From Bacillota bacterium (GTDB taxonomy: Bacteria; Bacillota; Limnochordia; JAAZLZ01), in assembly GCA_012522085.1 (NCBI GenBank), contig JAAYLE010000115.1, forward strand, positions 1 to 33,658: 33,658 nt of DNA, given 5' to 3'. A model generated the notes under the pieces. The model was given only the letters and a program-made list of their open reading frames with translations, had not been told where the DNA came from and did not search any database. How positions within the stretch are numbered: the stretch's first letter is position 1; every line of letters begins with the position of its first letter. Of this stretch, positions 7,634 through 15,951 are shown piece after piece. A program made the translations under genes and the position numbers.

Positions 7634-8158
7634 TCAGGAAGCCTCCTTGTCGGGCAGTCCGGGGGCCGTTGGCGCGATCAAGGAAGCGACGACGGCCAGC
7701 AGCAGTGGAAAGAAGCACGTAAGTCCAAACCGGACCATGGTGAGCCGGGGCCCCAATAGGGGGAACTCCACCAACAGCCTTTCCAGGCTCGAGAGCTGCT
7801 TGCCCAGAACGAAGGCCATGAGGGGTCCCATGCCGATGCCGGACTGGAGAAGCGATAGGGCGATCGGGTAGTAGACGTACGGCCCGCCTGGGATCAAAGA
7901 ACCGGCCAGCCAGCCGATGAACAGCCCCCGCCAGCCTGCCTTGTGCCCAAGCCAATGGTTGATCAGCTCCGTAGTGATCAAGCGCTTCATCAGACCAGCG
8001 GCCAGGAAAGCGGCGGTGACCATGGGGACAACCCGAAGGAGCTGTTTAAGACCAACGGTCAAGCCGCGCCCGGCAAGGGAGGGCCCGCCCTTCCACAAGG
8101 CATAGCCCAACAGGACGGCTGTAATGAAGAAAAGGGCAGTGTTCGTCTTTCTCTGCAC
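7634..8158 (-). CDS. half-size permease, ArsP/DUF318 type (first of pair)
   Basis: A 174-residue membrane protein and the N-terminal partner of the following gene. Seen: one N-terminal segment (ALFFITAVLLGYALW), then FLAAGLMKRLITTELINHWLG, the GSLIPGGPYVYYPIALSLL block, and VEFPLLGPRLTMVRFGLTCF. The GTG at 8158 was chosen over the upstream ATG because GGAGGTGG lies just before it; the longer form reads through that ribosome binding site. It lacks a CxxC or cytosolic domain. No arsenic genes are nearby, so the label refers to fold, not substrate. Its promoter must be in 8159-8386, divergent from the ABC importer. Confidence 0.7.
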   Translation of the reverse strand: MQRKTNTALFFITAVLLGYALWKGGPSLAGRGLTVGLKQLLRVVPMVTAAFLAAGLMKRLITTELINHWLGHKAGWRGLFIGWLAGSLIPGGPYVYYPIALSLLQSGIGMGPLMAFVLGKQLSSLERLLVEFPLLGPRLTMVRFGLTCFFPLLLAVVASLIAPTAPGLPDKEAS

Positions 8159-8386
8159 ACAACCACCTCCTGGCTCTTTGATCATGAGACTTAGCCGTAT
8201 GGGATTAGGATTCCTTGAAAGGGAGGGGAACTTGTCCGGACTTTGATTAACGGCTTTCGTGTTTTTTTGTTCATTTTGGGACGAAGAATCACATAGAAGT
8301 AGAAGGAGACTCCCTGTTTTCGTTGAATATAGTCCTATGGATAAGAAAAACGCAAATCAAGGAGAACAAGCAGGGGGGAAAGGGTT

Positions 8387-9337
8387 GTGACAAGGAAACT
8401 ATTGGCGTCTTTGATGATAGTCTTGATGCTGGCCTTTGGGGTTGGGGCATCGCCCATTAAGATCGGCATCACCCAGATTGTGGAGCATCCTGCCTTGGAT
8501 GCTGCCCGGCAGGGATTCATTGATTGTTTGACAGATGCAGGCTATGGCGCTGACAAGGTCATCTACGACATCCAAAACGCCCAAGGGGATCGCTCGATTG
8601 CCTTGACCATCGCCGAAAAGTTCGTCGCCGACAAGGTGGACTTGATCCTGGCCATTGCTACGCCCACTGCCCAGGCCGTGGCCAAAGCAACATCGACGAT
8701 ACCTGTCCTCATCACTGCTGTCACCGATCCGGTGGCCGCGGAAGTGGTGCAGTCGATTGAAAAGCCGGGAACCAACGTGACGGGGACCTCCGATTTAACG
8801 CCTGTTGCCAAACAGTTGGAGCTTCTGAAGAGAATTGCCCCCGAGGCTAAGCGGGTCGGCGTGCTCTACAACGCGGGGGAGATCAACTCGGTGGTTCAAG
8901 TGGAAGTTGCCCGGCAGGCGGCCCCCGAAGTCGGCTTGGCCCTGGTTGAGGCTACCGTGAGCACCACCGGAGAGGTCCTCCAGGCGGCCCAAAGTCTAAT
9001 TGGCCGGGTCGATGCCATTTACGTGCCGACGGACAACACGGTGGTGGCCGGGCTTGAATCGGTGATGATGGTCGCCGAGGGCAACAAGCTGCCCTTGATC
9101 GTCGGCGAAGGAGACGCAGTCCGCCGAGGGGGCCTGGCGACAGTCGGGATCGACTACTACAAACTGGGCTACCAAACGGGGAAAATGGCTCTCAGGATTC
9201 TCCAGGGAGAAGATCCGGCGGAAATGCCTATTGAGTATCAGGAAGACATCAATTTGATTGTCAACCTGGACGCAGCGGAGCGCATGGGCGTTGAGCTGAG
9301 TCCAGAGCTTCTAGCAGAAGCGGAGATCGTAAACTAG
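8387..9337 (+). CDS. ABC transporter substrate-binding protein (ABC_sub_bind, TrpX-like)
   Basis: A 316-residue exported binding protein. Seen: signal peptide in residues 1-22 ending GVGA-SPIK, no clear lipobox cysteine; then KIGITQIVEHPALDAARQGF, ATPTAQAVAKATSTIPVLI, TAVTDPVAAEVV, GTNVTGTSDL, and GGLATVGIDYYKLGYQTGKM. This is the ABC_sub_bind (DUF534) family. Some members, TrpX, bind tryptophan or other aromatic amino acids (family knowledge); specificity here is not proven. GTG start after GGGGGGAAAGG. No T-box or other tryptophan-responsive leader was visible upstream. The transporter's permease and ATPase genes follow in the same direction. Confidence 0.88.
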   Translation: MTRKLLASLMIVLMLAFGVGASPIKIGITQIVEHPALDAARQGFIDCLTDAGYGADKVIYDIQNAQGDRSIALTIAEKFVADKVDLILAIATPTAQAVAKATSTIPVLITAVTDPVAAEVVQSIEKPGTNVTGTSDLTPVAKQLELLKRIAPEAKRVGVLYNAGEINSVVQVEVARQAAPEVGLALVEATVSTTGEVLQAAQSLIGRVDAIYVPTDNTVVAGLESVMMVAEGNKLPLIVGEGDAVRRGGLATVGIDYYKLGYQTGKMALRILQGEDPAEMPIEYQEDINLIVNLDAAERMGVELSPELLAEAEIVN

Positions 9338-9345
9338 CGAGCATC

Positions 9346-9367
9346 GAGGGGCGGTTTAACGCCCCTC
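9346..9367 (+). promoter_or_regulatory. intercistronic hairpin
   Basis: GAGGGGCG (9346-9353) pairs with CGCCCCTC (9360-9367) across a 6-nt loop, between the binding-protein stop and the permease start. Such stems commonly protect the upstream mRNA or reduce downstream expression so that binding protein exceeds membrane subunits. Confidence 0.55.
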
Positions 9368-9391
9368 CCTTTCGGATAGGGAGGCAGAGGG

Positions 9392-10339
9392 ATGTCCTTT
9401 AGTGTGATAAGCGGATCGATTGAACAGGGTCTGGTCTTTGCCATCATGGCCCTGGGTGTTTACTTTTCGTCCCGGGTGCTAAATTTCCCCGATTTGACCG
9501 TGGACGGGAGTTTCCCCCTGGGGGCGGCAGTGACCGCAGCTTTGATCACCCGGGGATGCGCACCTTGGCTGGCAACATTGATGGCTTTGGGAGCCGGTCT
9601 CCTGGCCGGGGCGAGCACAGGACTGCTCAACACCAAGCTGCGCATTTCGGGAATGCTGGCGGGCATATTGACCATGACCGGCCTTTACTCTGTCAATCTG
9701 CGGGTTATGGGCCGTTCAAATCTGCCCCTGCTCAGGCAGCCGACGATTCTAACGAGGCTGGCCGAGTATATCGGGTCCGATTTGCAGGTGGCTTTGATCG
9801 CCTTCGTCGTCATCAGCCTAGCGGTCAAGCTGTTCCTCGATTGGTTCCTGCATACGGAGGTGGGGCTCGCCATCCGGGCGACGGGCGATAATCCGCAAAT
9901 GATCCGCAGTCAAGGGGTTGATACCGATGCGGTCAAGGTGTTGGGCCTTAGCATGGCCAATGCCCTGGTAGCCTTTTCCGGCAGCCTGGTCGCCCAGCAC
10001 CAAGGATTTGCCGATGTGGGCATGGGCATCGGCACCATTGTCGTCGGGCTGGCATCGGTTATCATTGGCGAGGTGCTGTTGCGGCCCCGGACAGTGTTTT
10101 GGGCCACCACATCAGTCCTGTTCGGTTCCGTAGTCTACCGCGTCGCTGTCTTCCTAGCCCTGCGCATGGGTTTTGCCCCTACGGACCTGAAAATCGTTAC
10201 AGCTGCTCTAGTGGTTCTGGCCCTGTCGGCGCCAGTCCTCAAAGAGAACCTAGCACTCCCCGCGGTTCAGGGCCTTAAGTCCCTAGCTGGGAAAAGAGAG
10301 GCGGTGAGGACCAGTGTTAAGGATGGTCGGCCTTTATAA
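9392..10339 (+). CDS. ABC transporter permease (BPD_transp_2 family)
   Basis: A 315-residue inner membrane subunit with 8-9 hydrophobic segments. Seen: VLNFPDLTVDGSFPLGAAV near residue 30, NTKLRISGMLAGILTMTGL at about 85, GLAIRATGDNPQMIRSQGVD around 160, and GMGIGTIVVGLASVIIGEVL around 210. These are the blocks of the branched-chain amino acid/TrpY-like permease group. The ATG follows GGGAGG. Its 3' end overlaps the ATPase gene by 26 bp, so the two are translationally coupled. Confidence 0.88.
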   Translation: MSFSVISGSIEQGLVFAIMALGVYFSSRVLNFPDLTVDGSFPLGAAVTAALITRGCAPWLATLMALGAGLLAGASTGLLNTKLRISGMLAGILTMTGLYSVNLRVMGRSNLPLLRQPTILTRLAEYIGSDLQVALIAFVVISLAVKLFLDWFLHTEVGLAIRATGDNPQMIRSQGVDTDAVKVLGLSMANALVAFSGSLVAQHQGFADVGMGIGTIVVGLASVIIGEVLLRPRTVFWATTSVLFGSVVYRVAVFLALRMGFAPTDLKIVTAALVVLALSAPVLKENLALPAVQGLKSLAGKREAVRTSVKDGRPL

Positions 10340-11111
10340 GACATTCAATCTGGGCGTCAACAGCATCTGCGCCCTGAAGGACATCAACCTGCACGTCAAA
10401 CCTAAGGACTTCATCACGATCATTGGCAGCAACGGTGCGGGGAAGTCAACCCTGCTCAGCATCGCGGCGGGCGTCTATCCCCCTGATGAAGGGACGATTT
10501 ATATCGACGGGACTGATGTGACGCGTCTGCCCGAACATTTGCGGGCCAGCTTCGTCGGCAGGGTCTTTCAAGACCCTCTCCAAGGGACGGCCGCTTCCAT
10601 GACCATCGAAGAAAACCTGGCCTTGGCTGAATGCCGGTGCAAAGGGCGCACCTTGGGGATCGGGGTCAACAGGAAGAAAAGAGAGCAGTACAGAGAACTC
10701 CTGTCTCTTTTGGGGCTGGGCCTAGAGGATCGTCTGTCCGACCCCGTCGGCCTTCTATCCGGCGGGCAGCGCCAGTCCTTGACTTTGCTCATGGCGAGCC
10801 TGGGTCAGCCGAAGCTCTTGCTCCTCGATGAACATACCGCATCCCTAGATCCCAGAACCGCGGAGCAGGTTCTTGAGCTCACCCAGACTATCGTTCACAA
10901 GCATGGGCTCACTGTGTTGATGGTAACCCACAACCTTTCCCATGCCTTGAAAATGGGCAACCGAACCATCATGCTAGACAAGGGCGAGATCATCTTAGAT
11001 ATCTGCGAGCCCGAGCGAGGGGAGTTGACGGTGGATGACCTCCTCGGCCGGTTCGCCCAGGCCAGGGGAGAGAGGCTCCTGGACGATCGCCTGCTCCTGG
11101 CGGCCAGGTAG
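10314..11111 (+). CDS. ABC transporter ATP-binding protein
   Basis: A 265-residue cytoplasmic ATPase that powers the importer. Seen: Walker A GSNGAGKST (38-46), Q-loop at FQDPLQGTA, signature LLSGGQRQSLTLLMA, Walker B LLLLDEHTASLD, and the H-loop MVTHNLSHAL. All catalytic motifs are intact. Start GTG at 10314, 4 nt after GTGAGGA; ATG at 10323 is an alternative with longer spacing. It is the last gene of the three-gene importer operon. A convergent MFS gene lies 203 bp downstream, beyond the repeats. Confidence 0.9.
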   Translation: MLRMVGLYKTFNLGVNSICALKDINLHVKPKDFITIIGSNGAGKSTLLSIAAGVYPPDEGTIYIDGTDVTRLPEHLRASFVGRVFQDPLQGTAASMTIEENLALAECRCKGRTLGIGVNRKKREQYRELLSLLGLGLEDRLSDPVGLLSGGQRQSLTLLMASLGQPKLLLLDEHTASLDPRTAEQVLELTQTIVHKHGLTVLMVTHNLSHALKMGNRTIMLDKGEIILDICEPERGELTVDDLLGRFAQARGERLLDDRLLLAAR

Positions 11112-11127
11112 AGGCAACAAAATTGAA

Positions 11128-11178
11128 ACAATATTGCATATAGCACAATATTGCATACAATACAATAAGATTGCTCCA
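11128..11178. repeat. 17-bp-period tandem repeat
   Basis: ACAATATTGCATATAGC (11128-11144) and ACAATATTGCATACAAT (11145-11161) share their first 13 bases exactly, and a third unit starting ACAATAAGATTG is degenerate. Each unit holds the palindrome CAATATTG, the two copies being 17 bp apart. The stretch is AT-rich in an otherwise GC-rich neighbourhood and lies between two convergent genes. Confidence 0.6.
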
Positions 11179-11236
11179 AAAGGAAACTCCATCTCGTCGA
11201 GTTGACGGCCGAAACGTTGGAAAGGGCCTCGGAGAC

Positions 11237-11298
11237 GGGCTTTAGGCTAGTTGCAGCATATGCAACTATATTGCGTATGCCGCAACTAGGCTCAGCCC
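11237..11298. repeat. long imperfect hairpin between convergent genes
   Basis: Core arms 11247-11265 and 11271-11289 are 19 nt each and complementary except at two positions that give G-U or A-C type pairs depending on strand; the loop is CTATA. An outer GGGCT (11237-11241) / AGCCC (11294-11298) extends it past an internal loop. It lies between convergent stop codons, so a bidirectional terminator is plausible, but no T-tract follows. The loop-side sequence ATATTGCGTA echoes the ATATTGCATA of the tandem repeat at 11128. Confidence 0.6.
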
Positions 11299-11314
11299 TA
11301 ACCTAGGCCCTTGT

Positions 11315-12505
11315 TTAGTGGGGAAACCGGGTTTGGTAGAGTATGCCCAAGAGAACGAGGAGGGCCCCGGAAACGATCAGGATCGCCTCCACCGACACGA
11401 CATCGGCCAACGGGCCGAAAAAAAGGATGGCAACCGGCATAGCACTAGCAGAAATGATCTGGACGATGGAGAAGACCCGTCCCAGCATGGTCAACTGGGC
11501 CACTTCTTGAATCAACACCGTAGCGGCCGTAGCCATGACCGGCATGAAAAAGCCGGCTGTGCCCATGGTCAGCAGGTACATGGCGAAGTTTCGCGCCATC
11601 CCCAGCAAGCCGAAGGTCGCACCAAAGGCGACTAGACAGAGGGCGATAGTGCGAATCTTGTCCCTAAACTCGCCGCGAAGGGAGACAAACAGGCCGCCCA
11701 CAATTGTGCCGGCCGTCCAGAACATTTCATTGGCTGTGAGCCTCCAAATCTCACCCCCAAAGCTTCGCTTGACCAGGAGCGGGGTCAGAACCGCTGCCGG
11801 AGTGATGAGGAAAAAATAACATGCGTAGCAGATAATGATGCCCCGCAGCAAAGGATGGCTGAAGGTGTAGCTGATGCCTTGCTTGAGTTCGGCCAGGACG
11901 GGCGCGGGGGCATCGTTCCGCTGGACTTTCTCCACTTTGATGAAGCTGAGGACCAAGATGGCAAGTGTCGCCGTGACCACATCCAGCATGAAAGCCCAAG
12001 TGATGTCCACCGACAAGATGAGGCCTCCGACGGCAGGGGACAATAGCATCAACACGGAACTTGCCGTCTGGTTGATTCCCTGGACCCTGGTCAGGCCTTC
12101 TTGGGGCACGAGCTGCGGAAAGATCGCGTTTACCGCGGGGGTTTGGATCCCCGAGCCAATGGAGCGGACAGCCGATGCTGCGAGCAGTACTTCTATGCGC
12201 TGGAGGCCCGACCAGAAGGCGAGCGCAAGTCCCAAAGTAGCTAGCGCGATAAAGGCGTCAGCAGCCATAATCAGGTGTTTGCGATTGTACCGGTCTGCCC
12301 ATACGCCGCCCCAAAGGGAGATGACCACTTCAGGGAGTATGGCACAGACAGTGGACAAGCTTAGCCATACTCCCGAAGAAGTTGCCAAGGTAATGTGCCA
12401 GATGATGGCAAAGACCACAACCGAAGAGCCGAACAGCGATATATTCTGGCTGATGAGAAACAAGACAGTCTCTCTGTTGAACAGAGGTCGGCTACCCGCC
12501 TCCAT
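11315..12505 (-). CDS. MFS transporter, macrolide-efflux (MefA)-like
   Basis: A 396-residue MFS exporter. Seen: LFNRETVLFLISQNISLFGS at the start, WGGVWADRYNRKHLIMAADA in loop 2-3, VRSIGSGIQTPAVNAIFPQL, and LVPQEGLTRVQGINQTASS. These match the MefA/MFS_3 efflux group (family knowledge), which exports drugs such as macrolides; the actual substrate here is unknown. The start is the ATG at 12505 with AAAGGGTGA about 9 nt upstream. Its probable promoter lies more than 230 nt upstream and overlaps the end of the radical SAM gene, leaving a long structured leader. Confidence 0.82.
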   Translation of the reverse strand: MEAGSRPLFNRETVLFLISQNISLFGSSVVVFAIIWHITLATSSGVWLSLSTVCAILPEVVISLWGGVWADRYNRKHLIMAADAFIALATLGLALAFWSGLQRIEVLLAASAVRSIGSGIQTPAVNAIFPQLVPQEGLTRVQGINQTASSVLMLLSPAVGGLILSVDITWAFMLDVVTATLAILVLSFIKVEKVQRNDAPAPVLAELKQGISYTFSHPLLRGIIICYACYFFLITPAAVLTPLLVKRSFGGEIWRLTANEMFWTAGTIVGGLFVSLRGEFRDKIRTIALCLVAFGATFGLLGMARNFAMYLLTMGTAGFFMPVMATAATVLIQEVAQLTMLGRVFSIVQIISASAMPVAILFFGPLADVVSVEAILIVSGALLVLLGILYQTRFPH

Positions 12506-12669
12506 AGAGCAGCGTCACCCTTTCTTGTTGTCCGAGGGCAGGATAGGCCGCAAGAACAGATGCCCTACGAGTGTAGCAGATAGACTTGCCAGTTGCCGGG
12601 CCCCGGTCGCCTGTCAGGGAGAGGGGCCGCCCGGATTAGCGTCTCCAACTATCGAATGGACATATCCAT

Positions 12670-12694
12670 CCTGGGCTGAATGTTCCAGCCCAGG
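12670..12694 (-). other. hairpin in the leader of the MefA-like gene
   Basis: CCTGGGCTG (12670-12678) pairs with CAGCCCAGG (12686-12694), 9 bp with a 7-nt loop. No T-tract follows on either strand. It lies about 165 nt upstream of the MefA-like start and about 70 nt downstream of the radical SAM stop. Confidence 0.5.
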
Positions 12695-12739
12695 CGGACA
12701 AACTAGGGCTTTGTTGGCGTCGCCGATGGTGCCGGTGCT

Positions 12740-12766
12740 ATTGTACCAATCGCAAATAATTTTCAA
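12740..12766 (-). promoter_or_regulatory. possible promoter of the MefA-like gene
   Basis: On the minus strand TTGAAA (12766-12761) and TACAAT (12745-12740) are 15 bp apart, slightly short of the usual 17. The -35 box overlaps the stop codon of the upstream radical SAM gene. Confidence 0.4.
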
Positions 12767-14469
12767 TATTCGCAATGTAAGTCAAACTCCTCCATGAGCT
12801 GGGCGAGGACCGGATCGGGAATCTGATGGATCCGGCATCCTGCCCGGTAGTCAAAGAGCAAGCCTAAGGGCTTCCGCAGCGGCGCATCGGGACGGGTCAC
12901 ATCGAAAGGAAAGATCTCTAGACGCAGGGAGTTTTTGGCTCCCGCGGGAGCAATGTCTGGAGCCAGCTCCAACAGGCGTGGCAGGGCTTGTCTTGGGAGC
13001 GGGCTGCCCTTGATGGCTGGGGGAAGGGCCATCTTTCCGGAAAAGCGCCGAAAATCGTATCGCAGTAGAGCGGCCAAGAAGGCGGGCGAGCTGCCAAGGG
13101 TCTGCCCGAACTGAAATAGCTGGTCGTAAAGGGCGGGGACTTGCTGCTCGAATCGATCGAGCCCCTGGGCTTCCCGAAACTTTCCCAGAGACAGGAAAAG
13201 GTCAAAGGGAGGCAGCAGGGAGGTGAGATGGGCAAGGGTCGTCGGGAAGCGGCCCGAGTTGTAGAACCGTTCCACCGTCCGCTCGAGGAGCTTGAGGTCC
13301 AGGATGAACCCGTAAGGCATCGCCTTTGTTGTCAGGATCTCGTAGGGCGGATGGTCCGCATAGATGAGGCCGAAGCGATGGGCATCCCGCCGCAAGTCGG
13401 TCCCCGGGAGGACTTTGAGGAAATTCAGCTGCAATCGGTGAGGCTGCAGGTGGTAGACTTCGTTGAAAGACCGGGCGAAGGACGCAGGAGTTTGCTCGGG
13501 CAGGCCGGCGATGAGATCGAGGGTCAGGTGAACGTTGGTCTCCCGGCGAAGCCTGACCAGGGCGTCCCGCGGCCGGCCCCAGTCCGTTGAGCGGTTCACC
13601 GCGGCGAGGACTGCCGGATCTGTTGACTGGACGCCCACTTCAAAGTTGAACCGTCCCTCCGGAACTTGCGCCAGGAATCGCAGCATGTCATCATCCAGCA
13701 GGCGTCCTTCGATCTCAAAATGGCACGGCGGGCCGGTCCTTGCCAGTATATGGCTCCAGATGGCAAGGGTGCGCTTTCGATCGAGGTTAAAGGTTCGGTC
13801 AACGAACTTGATTTCCCTCGGTCCTGCGGTCATGACCCGGTTGAGACGGTGCTTGACCTGACCCAGGGGGAAATAGGTCACTCCTGGAGTGCGAGATGAC
13901 AGGCAGTAGCTGCACCGAAAGGGACAGCCCCGGGAAGATTCGATGTAGGCAATCCGGTTCTTTAAGTCATCGGCCTTTCCGTAGGGGAGCACAGGGATGG
14001 GGGCTGCTGCCGCCGGCGGCCAGTAAACGATGCGGCTCCCCACCCTTCCCGCAAGGCCCGGTATGCCGGCAAGTTCTTCTCCCCGCTCCATCCTCCGCAG
14101 GAGCTCTAAGAAGGGGGTCTCGCCCTCGCCGCATACAATCCAATCGATGTAGGGGTGGTCCCTTAAGATTCCCTCCGGATCAGCGCCTGCTTCCGGCCCC
14201 CCCAGGACGATGACTAGATCCTCTTGCACTTTTTTCAAGATGGAGGCCGTCTGGAGGGTGGGGACGATGTTCCATATGCTGCAGGAAAAGCCGATGGGGT
14301 TGCACCCTTGTTGATAGATGTCCCCGGCAATGAAGCTTATCGGCTCGCTGACCTGATACTCCCGGTATTGGATCTCCGGGAACTCGCCTTGGCAGTGGGC
14401 GTGCAAACAGCGCACGGCCAGACACGTTTGGATGTACATGGAGTTAATGGCAACGAGCAGTGGACGCAT
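12763..14469 (-). CDS. B12-binding-type radical SAM protein with DUF4080 C-terminus
   Basis: A 568-residue cytoplasmic enzyme. Seen: an N-terminal cobalamin-binding-like Rossmann region (residues 1-130) with GFSCSIWN and VIVLGGPEA; then the radical SAM cluster motif CPFRCSYC with cysteines 182, 186 and 189; then a barrel with FEIEGRLLDDDMLRFLA and FNFEVGVQSTDPAVL; and a long C-terminal part typical of DUF4080. Family knowledge: these proteins generate a 5'-deoxyadenosyl radical; reactions of the DUF4080 branch are unknown. The canonical DxHxxG cobalamin loop is not apparent, so actual B12 binding is uncertain. The ATG follows GGAGG by 8 nt. The DUF1015 gene lies directly upstream in the same direction. 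Confidence 0.82.
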   Translation of the reverse strand: MRPLLVAINSMYIQTCLAVRCLHAHCQGEFPEIQYREYQVSEPISFIAGDIYQQGCNPIGFSCSIWNIVPTLQTASILKKVQEDLVIVLGGPEAGADPEGILRDHPYIDWIVCGEGETPFLELLRRMERGEELAGIPGLAGRVGSRIVYWPPAAAAPIPVLPYGKADDLKNRIAYIESSRGCPFRCSYCLSSRTPGVTYFPLGQVKHRLNRVMTAGPREIKFVDRTFNLDRKRTLAIWSHILARTGPPCHFEIEGRLLDDDMLRFLAQVPEGRFNFEVGVQSTDPAVLAAVNRSTDWGRPRDALVRLRRETNVHLTLDLIAGLPEQTPASFARSFNEVYHLQPHRLQLNFLKVLPGTDLRRDAHRFGLIYADHPPYEILTTKAMPYGFILDLKLLERTVERFYNSGRFPTTLAHLTSLLPPFDLFLSLGKFREAQGLDRFEQQVPALYDQLFQFGQTLGSSPAFLAALLRYDFRRFSGKMALPPAIKGSPLPRQALPRLLELAPDIAPAGAKNSLRLEIFPFDVTRPDAPLRKPLGLLFDYRAGCRIHQIPDPVLAQLMEEFDLHCEY

Positions 14470-14511
14470 TGGGCGGGCCTCCGGCGTGGAATCCTCTCGC
14501 GAAGACTTCGA

Positions 14512-14536
14512 GGGGAAGGTTGTGTTAACCTTCCCC
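14512..14536 (-). other. hairpin between DUF1015 and radical SAM genes
   Basis: GGGGAAGGTT (14512-14521) pairs exactly with AACCTTCCCC (14527-14536), 10 bp with a 5-nt loop. There is no T-run on the minus strand, so this is more likely an mRNA-processing or partial-termination stem than a full terminator. Confidence 0.5.
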
Positions 14537-14562
14537 GTTAGTTATGCCCTCGTCCGGGACGT

Positions 14563-15816
14563 TTACGCCCAAGTATACATTACTAGCCCGGAGAGGAGTT
14601 TGGGAAAGAAATAGGTGGACTTGGGCGGCATGATGCTGCCGCTGCGAGCCACGGTCATGATGCTCTCAACTGGCGTTGGATTGAGCAGAAAAGCAGTCAG
14701 GTAGCTGCCTTTGTCCACCAACTTGACAGCCGTATGGACATCCTGGGTAAAACCAAGGCGGCTCGGTTGAGAAAGACCATCGAGGAGGCCCGCATGGAGG
14801 ATCGATACATCCAGCCTGCGGCATGCCGGTGCGTAGCTCTCCAGCTCCTTGAGGGCCGCCGGCGATCGCAGACTCAAGAGGTAGCTTCGGTCCCTGCCCC
14901 CGTAGCAGATGAAGCTGCCCGGGCGCTGGGCGAGGATGGCCGGGTACTTGCCGGGGGGATCGTCCGCTGGCAGCCGCTCGATGTTGAAAGTGCGGGAGGC
15001 CCGGTTAAGCTTCGTTTCTGTCGCCAGCATCTCCCCAACCAGGCGGTGGGTGGGCAGGATGGTCAAGTCCTCATTGGCGCTGAACAAAGCGGCTAAAATG
15101 TAATCGTAGGGCTGATCGGAGCCGCCTGCCCGCCGCCGGCTGTACTCTAACGCGGACTCGTAACGGTGGTGGCCGTCGGCGATGAATACCTGCTTGTGGG
15201 CAAAGTAGGATTGCAGATAGCTAATAATTGCTGGATTGTAAATCGGCCACAGCCGATGGGTGACCTCCTCCTCGTCAGTTACTTCGATTGTTGGCTCCAT
15301 CTGGATCTGGGCCCGCAGGAGATCATCGACTGATCCGGAACCGTCTTCGTAGAAGCAGAAGATCTGGCTAAAGTTGGCCTGGGTCTCCTCCAGCAGACGG
15401 AGAAGGTCCGCCTTCGGCCCCGGGAAAGTCCTCTCATGGGGCAGTACGACCTGGTTCTCGTACTCCTCCAGCCTGAGCAGGCAGATCAGTCCTAGCCTGC
15501 GCCGGATCCTCCCGGGGGGAGAGGTGAATTGTTGCTCGTAAACATAAAAACCTGGCTGTTCGTCCTGAATCAGGATTTCCTCCGCTCGCCATCGCCTCCA
15601 GCACCGGGCGGCCCTGATGAAGCGATTCTCTCCGTGATGATCCCCATTCCGGTCCAGTCCCAGGATCAAACGGATCGAGTTGTACGGAGATGCTTCATGA
15701 TATTTCTGCCGATGGCAGGGATCAATAAGATCGTAAGGCGGGGTGACTACTCCCCGATAATCAACAATAAACTCCGGGTTGTAACGAACAGCACGGAAAG
15801 GCTTGATAACGGCCAT
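14563..15816 (-). CDS. DUF1015 family protein
   Basis: A 417-residue soluble protein of unknown function. Seen: MAVIKPFRAVRYNPEFI at the start, VVTPPYDLI near residue 23, the NSIRLILG block, an FYVYEQQF segment, LLRLEEYENQVVLPHERTF, YNPAIISYLQSYF, and FIADGHHRYESALEY. The PPYDLI, HERT and DGHHRYE blocks are diagnostic of DUF1015 from memory. The start was placed at the internal ATG at 15816 because GAGGAG lies 8-9 nt upstream and family members begin there. It probably forms a two-gene unit with the radical SAM gene. Family members have been noted near amino acid metabolism genes, but no such context is present here. Confidence 0.85.
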   Translation of the reverse strand: MAVIKPFRAVRYNPEFIVDYRGVVTPPYDLIDPCHRQKYHEASPYNSIRLILGLDRNGDHHGENRFIRAARCWRRWRAEEILIQDEQPGFYVYEQQFTSPPGRIRRRLGLICLLRLEEYENQVVLPHERTFPGPKADLLRLLEETQANFSQIFCFYEDGSGSVDDLLRAQIQMEPTIEVTDEEEVTHRLWPIYNPAIISYLQSYFAHKQVFIADGHHRYESALEYSRRRAGGSDQPYDYILAALFSANEDLTILPTHRLVGEMLATETKLNRASRTFNIERLPADDPPGKYPAILAQRPGSFICYGGRDRSYLLSLRSPAALKELESYAPACRRLDVSILHAGLLDGLSQPSRLGFTQDVHTAVKLVDKGSYLTAFLLNPTPVESIMTVARSGSIMPPKSTYFFPKLLSGLVMYTWA

Positions 15817-15951
15817 AAGGCAGGCTCCTCTCAGCTCACGCTCAACTTGGCTCATCCTAAACTCTGCTAGTCTGGAGTGTAATTACATGATAATACATCT
15901 AGAGGCTGAAATCAACACATAGATTCCTGGGATTGCCCTTCCGGCGCTTGG

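Noticed and set aside
8159-8386. Possible T-box or other riboswitch ahead of the TrpXYZ-like importer.
   Set aside because: I searched for a T-box antiterminator (GGGTGGNACCGCG) and a terminator hairpin and found neither; the leader is only about 200 nt.
11874-12797. A 307-codon plus-strand frame across the MefA-like gene.
   Set aside because: The sequence is low in hydrophobic structure and rich in Ser, Arg, Thr; the minus strand carries a full MFS protein.
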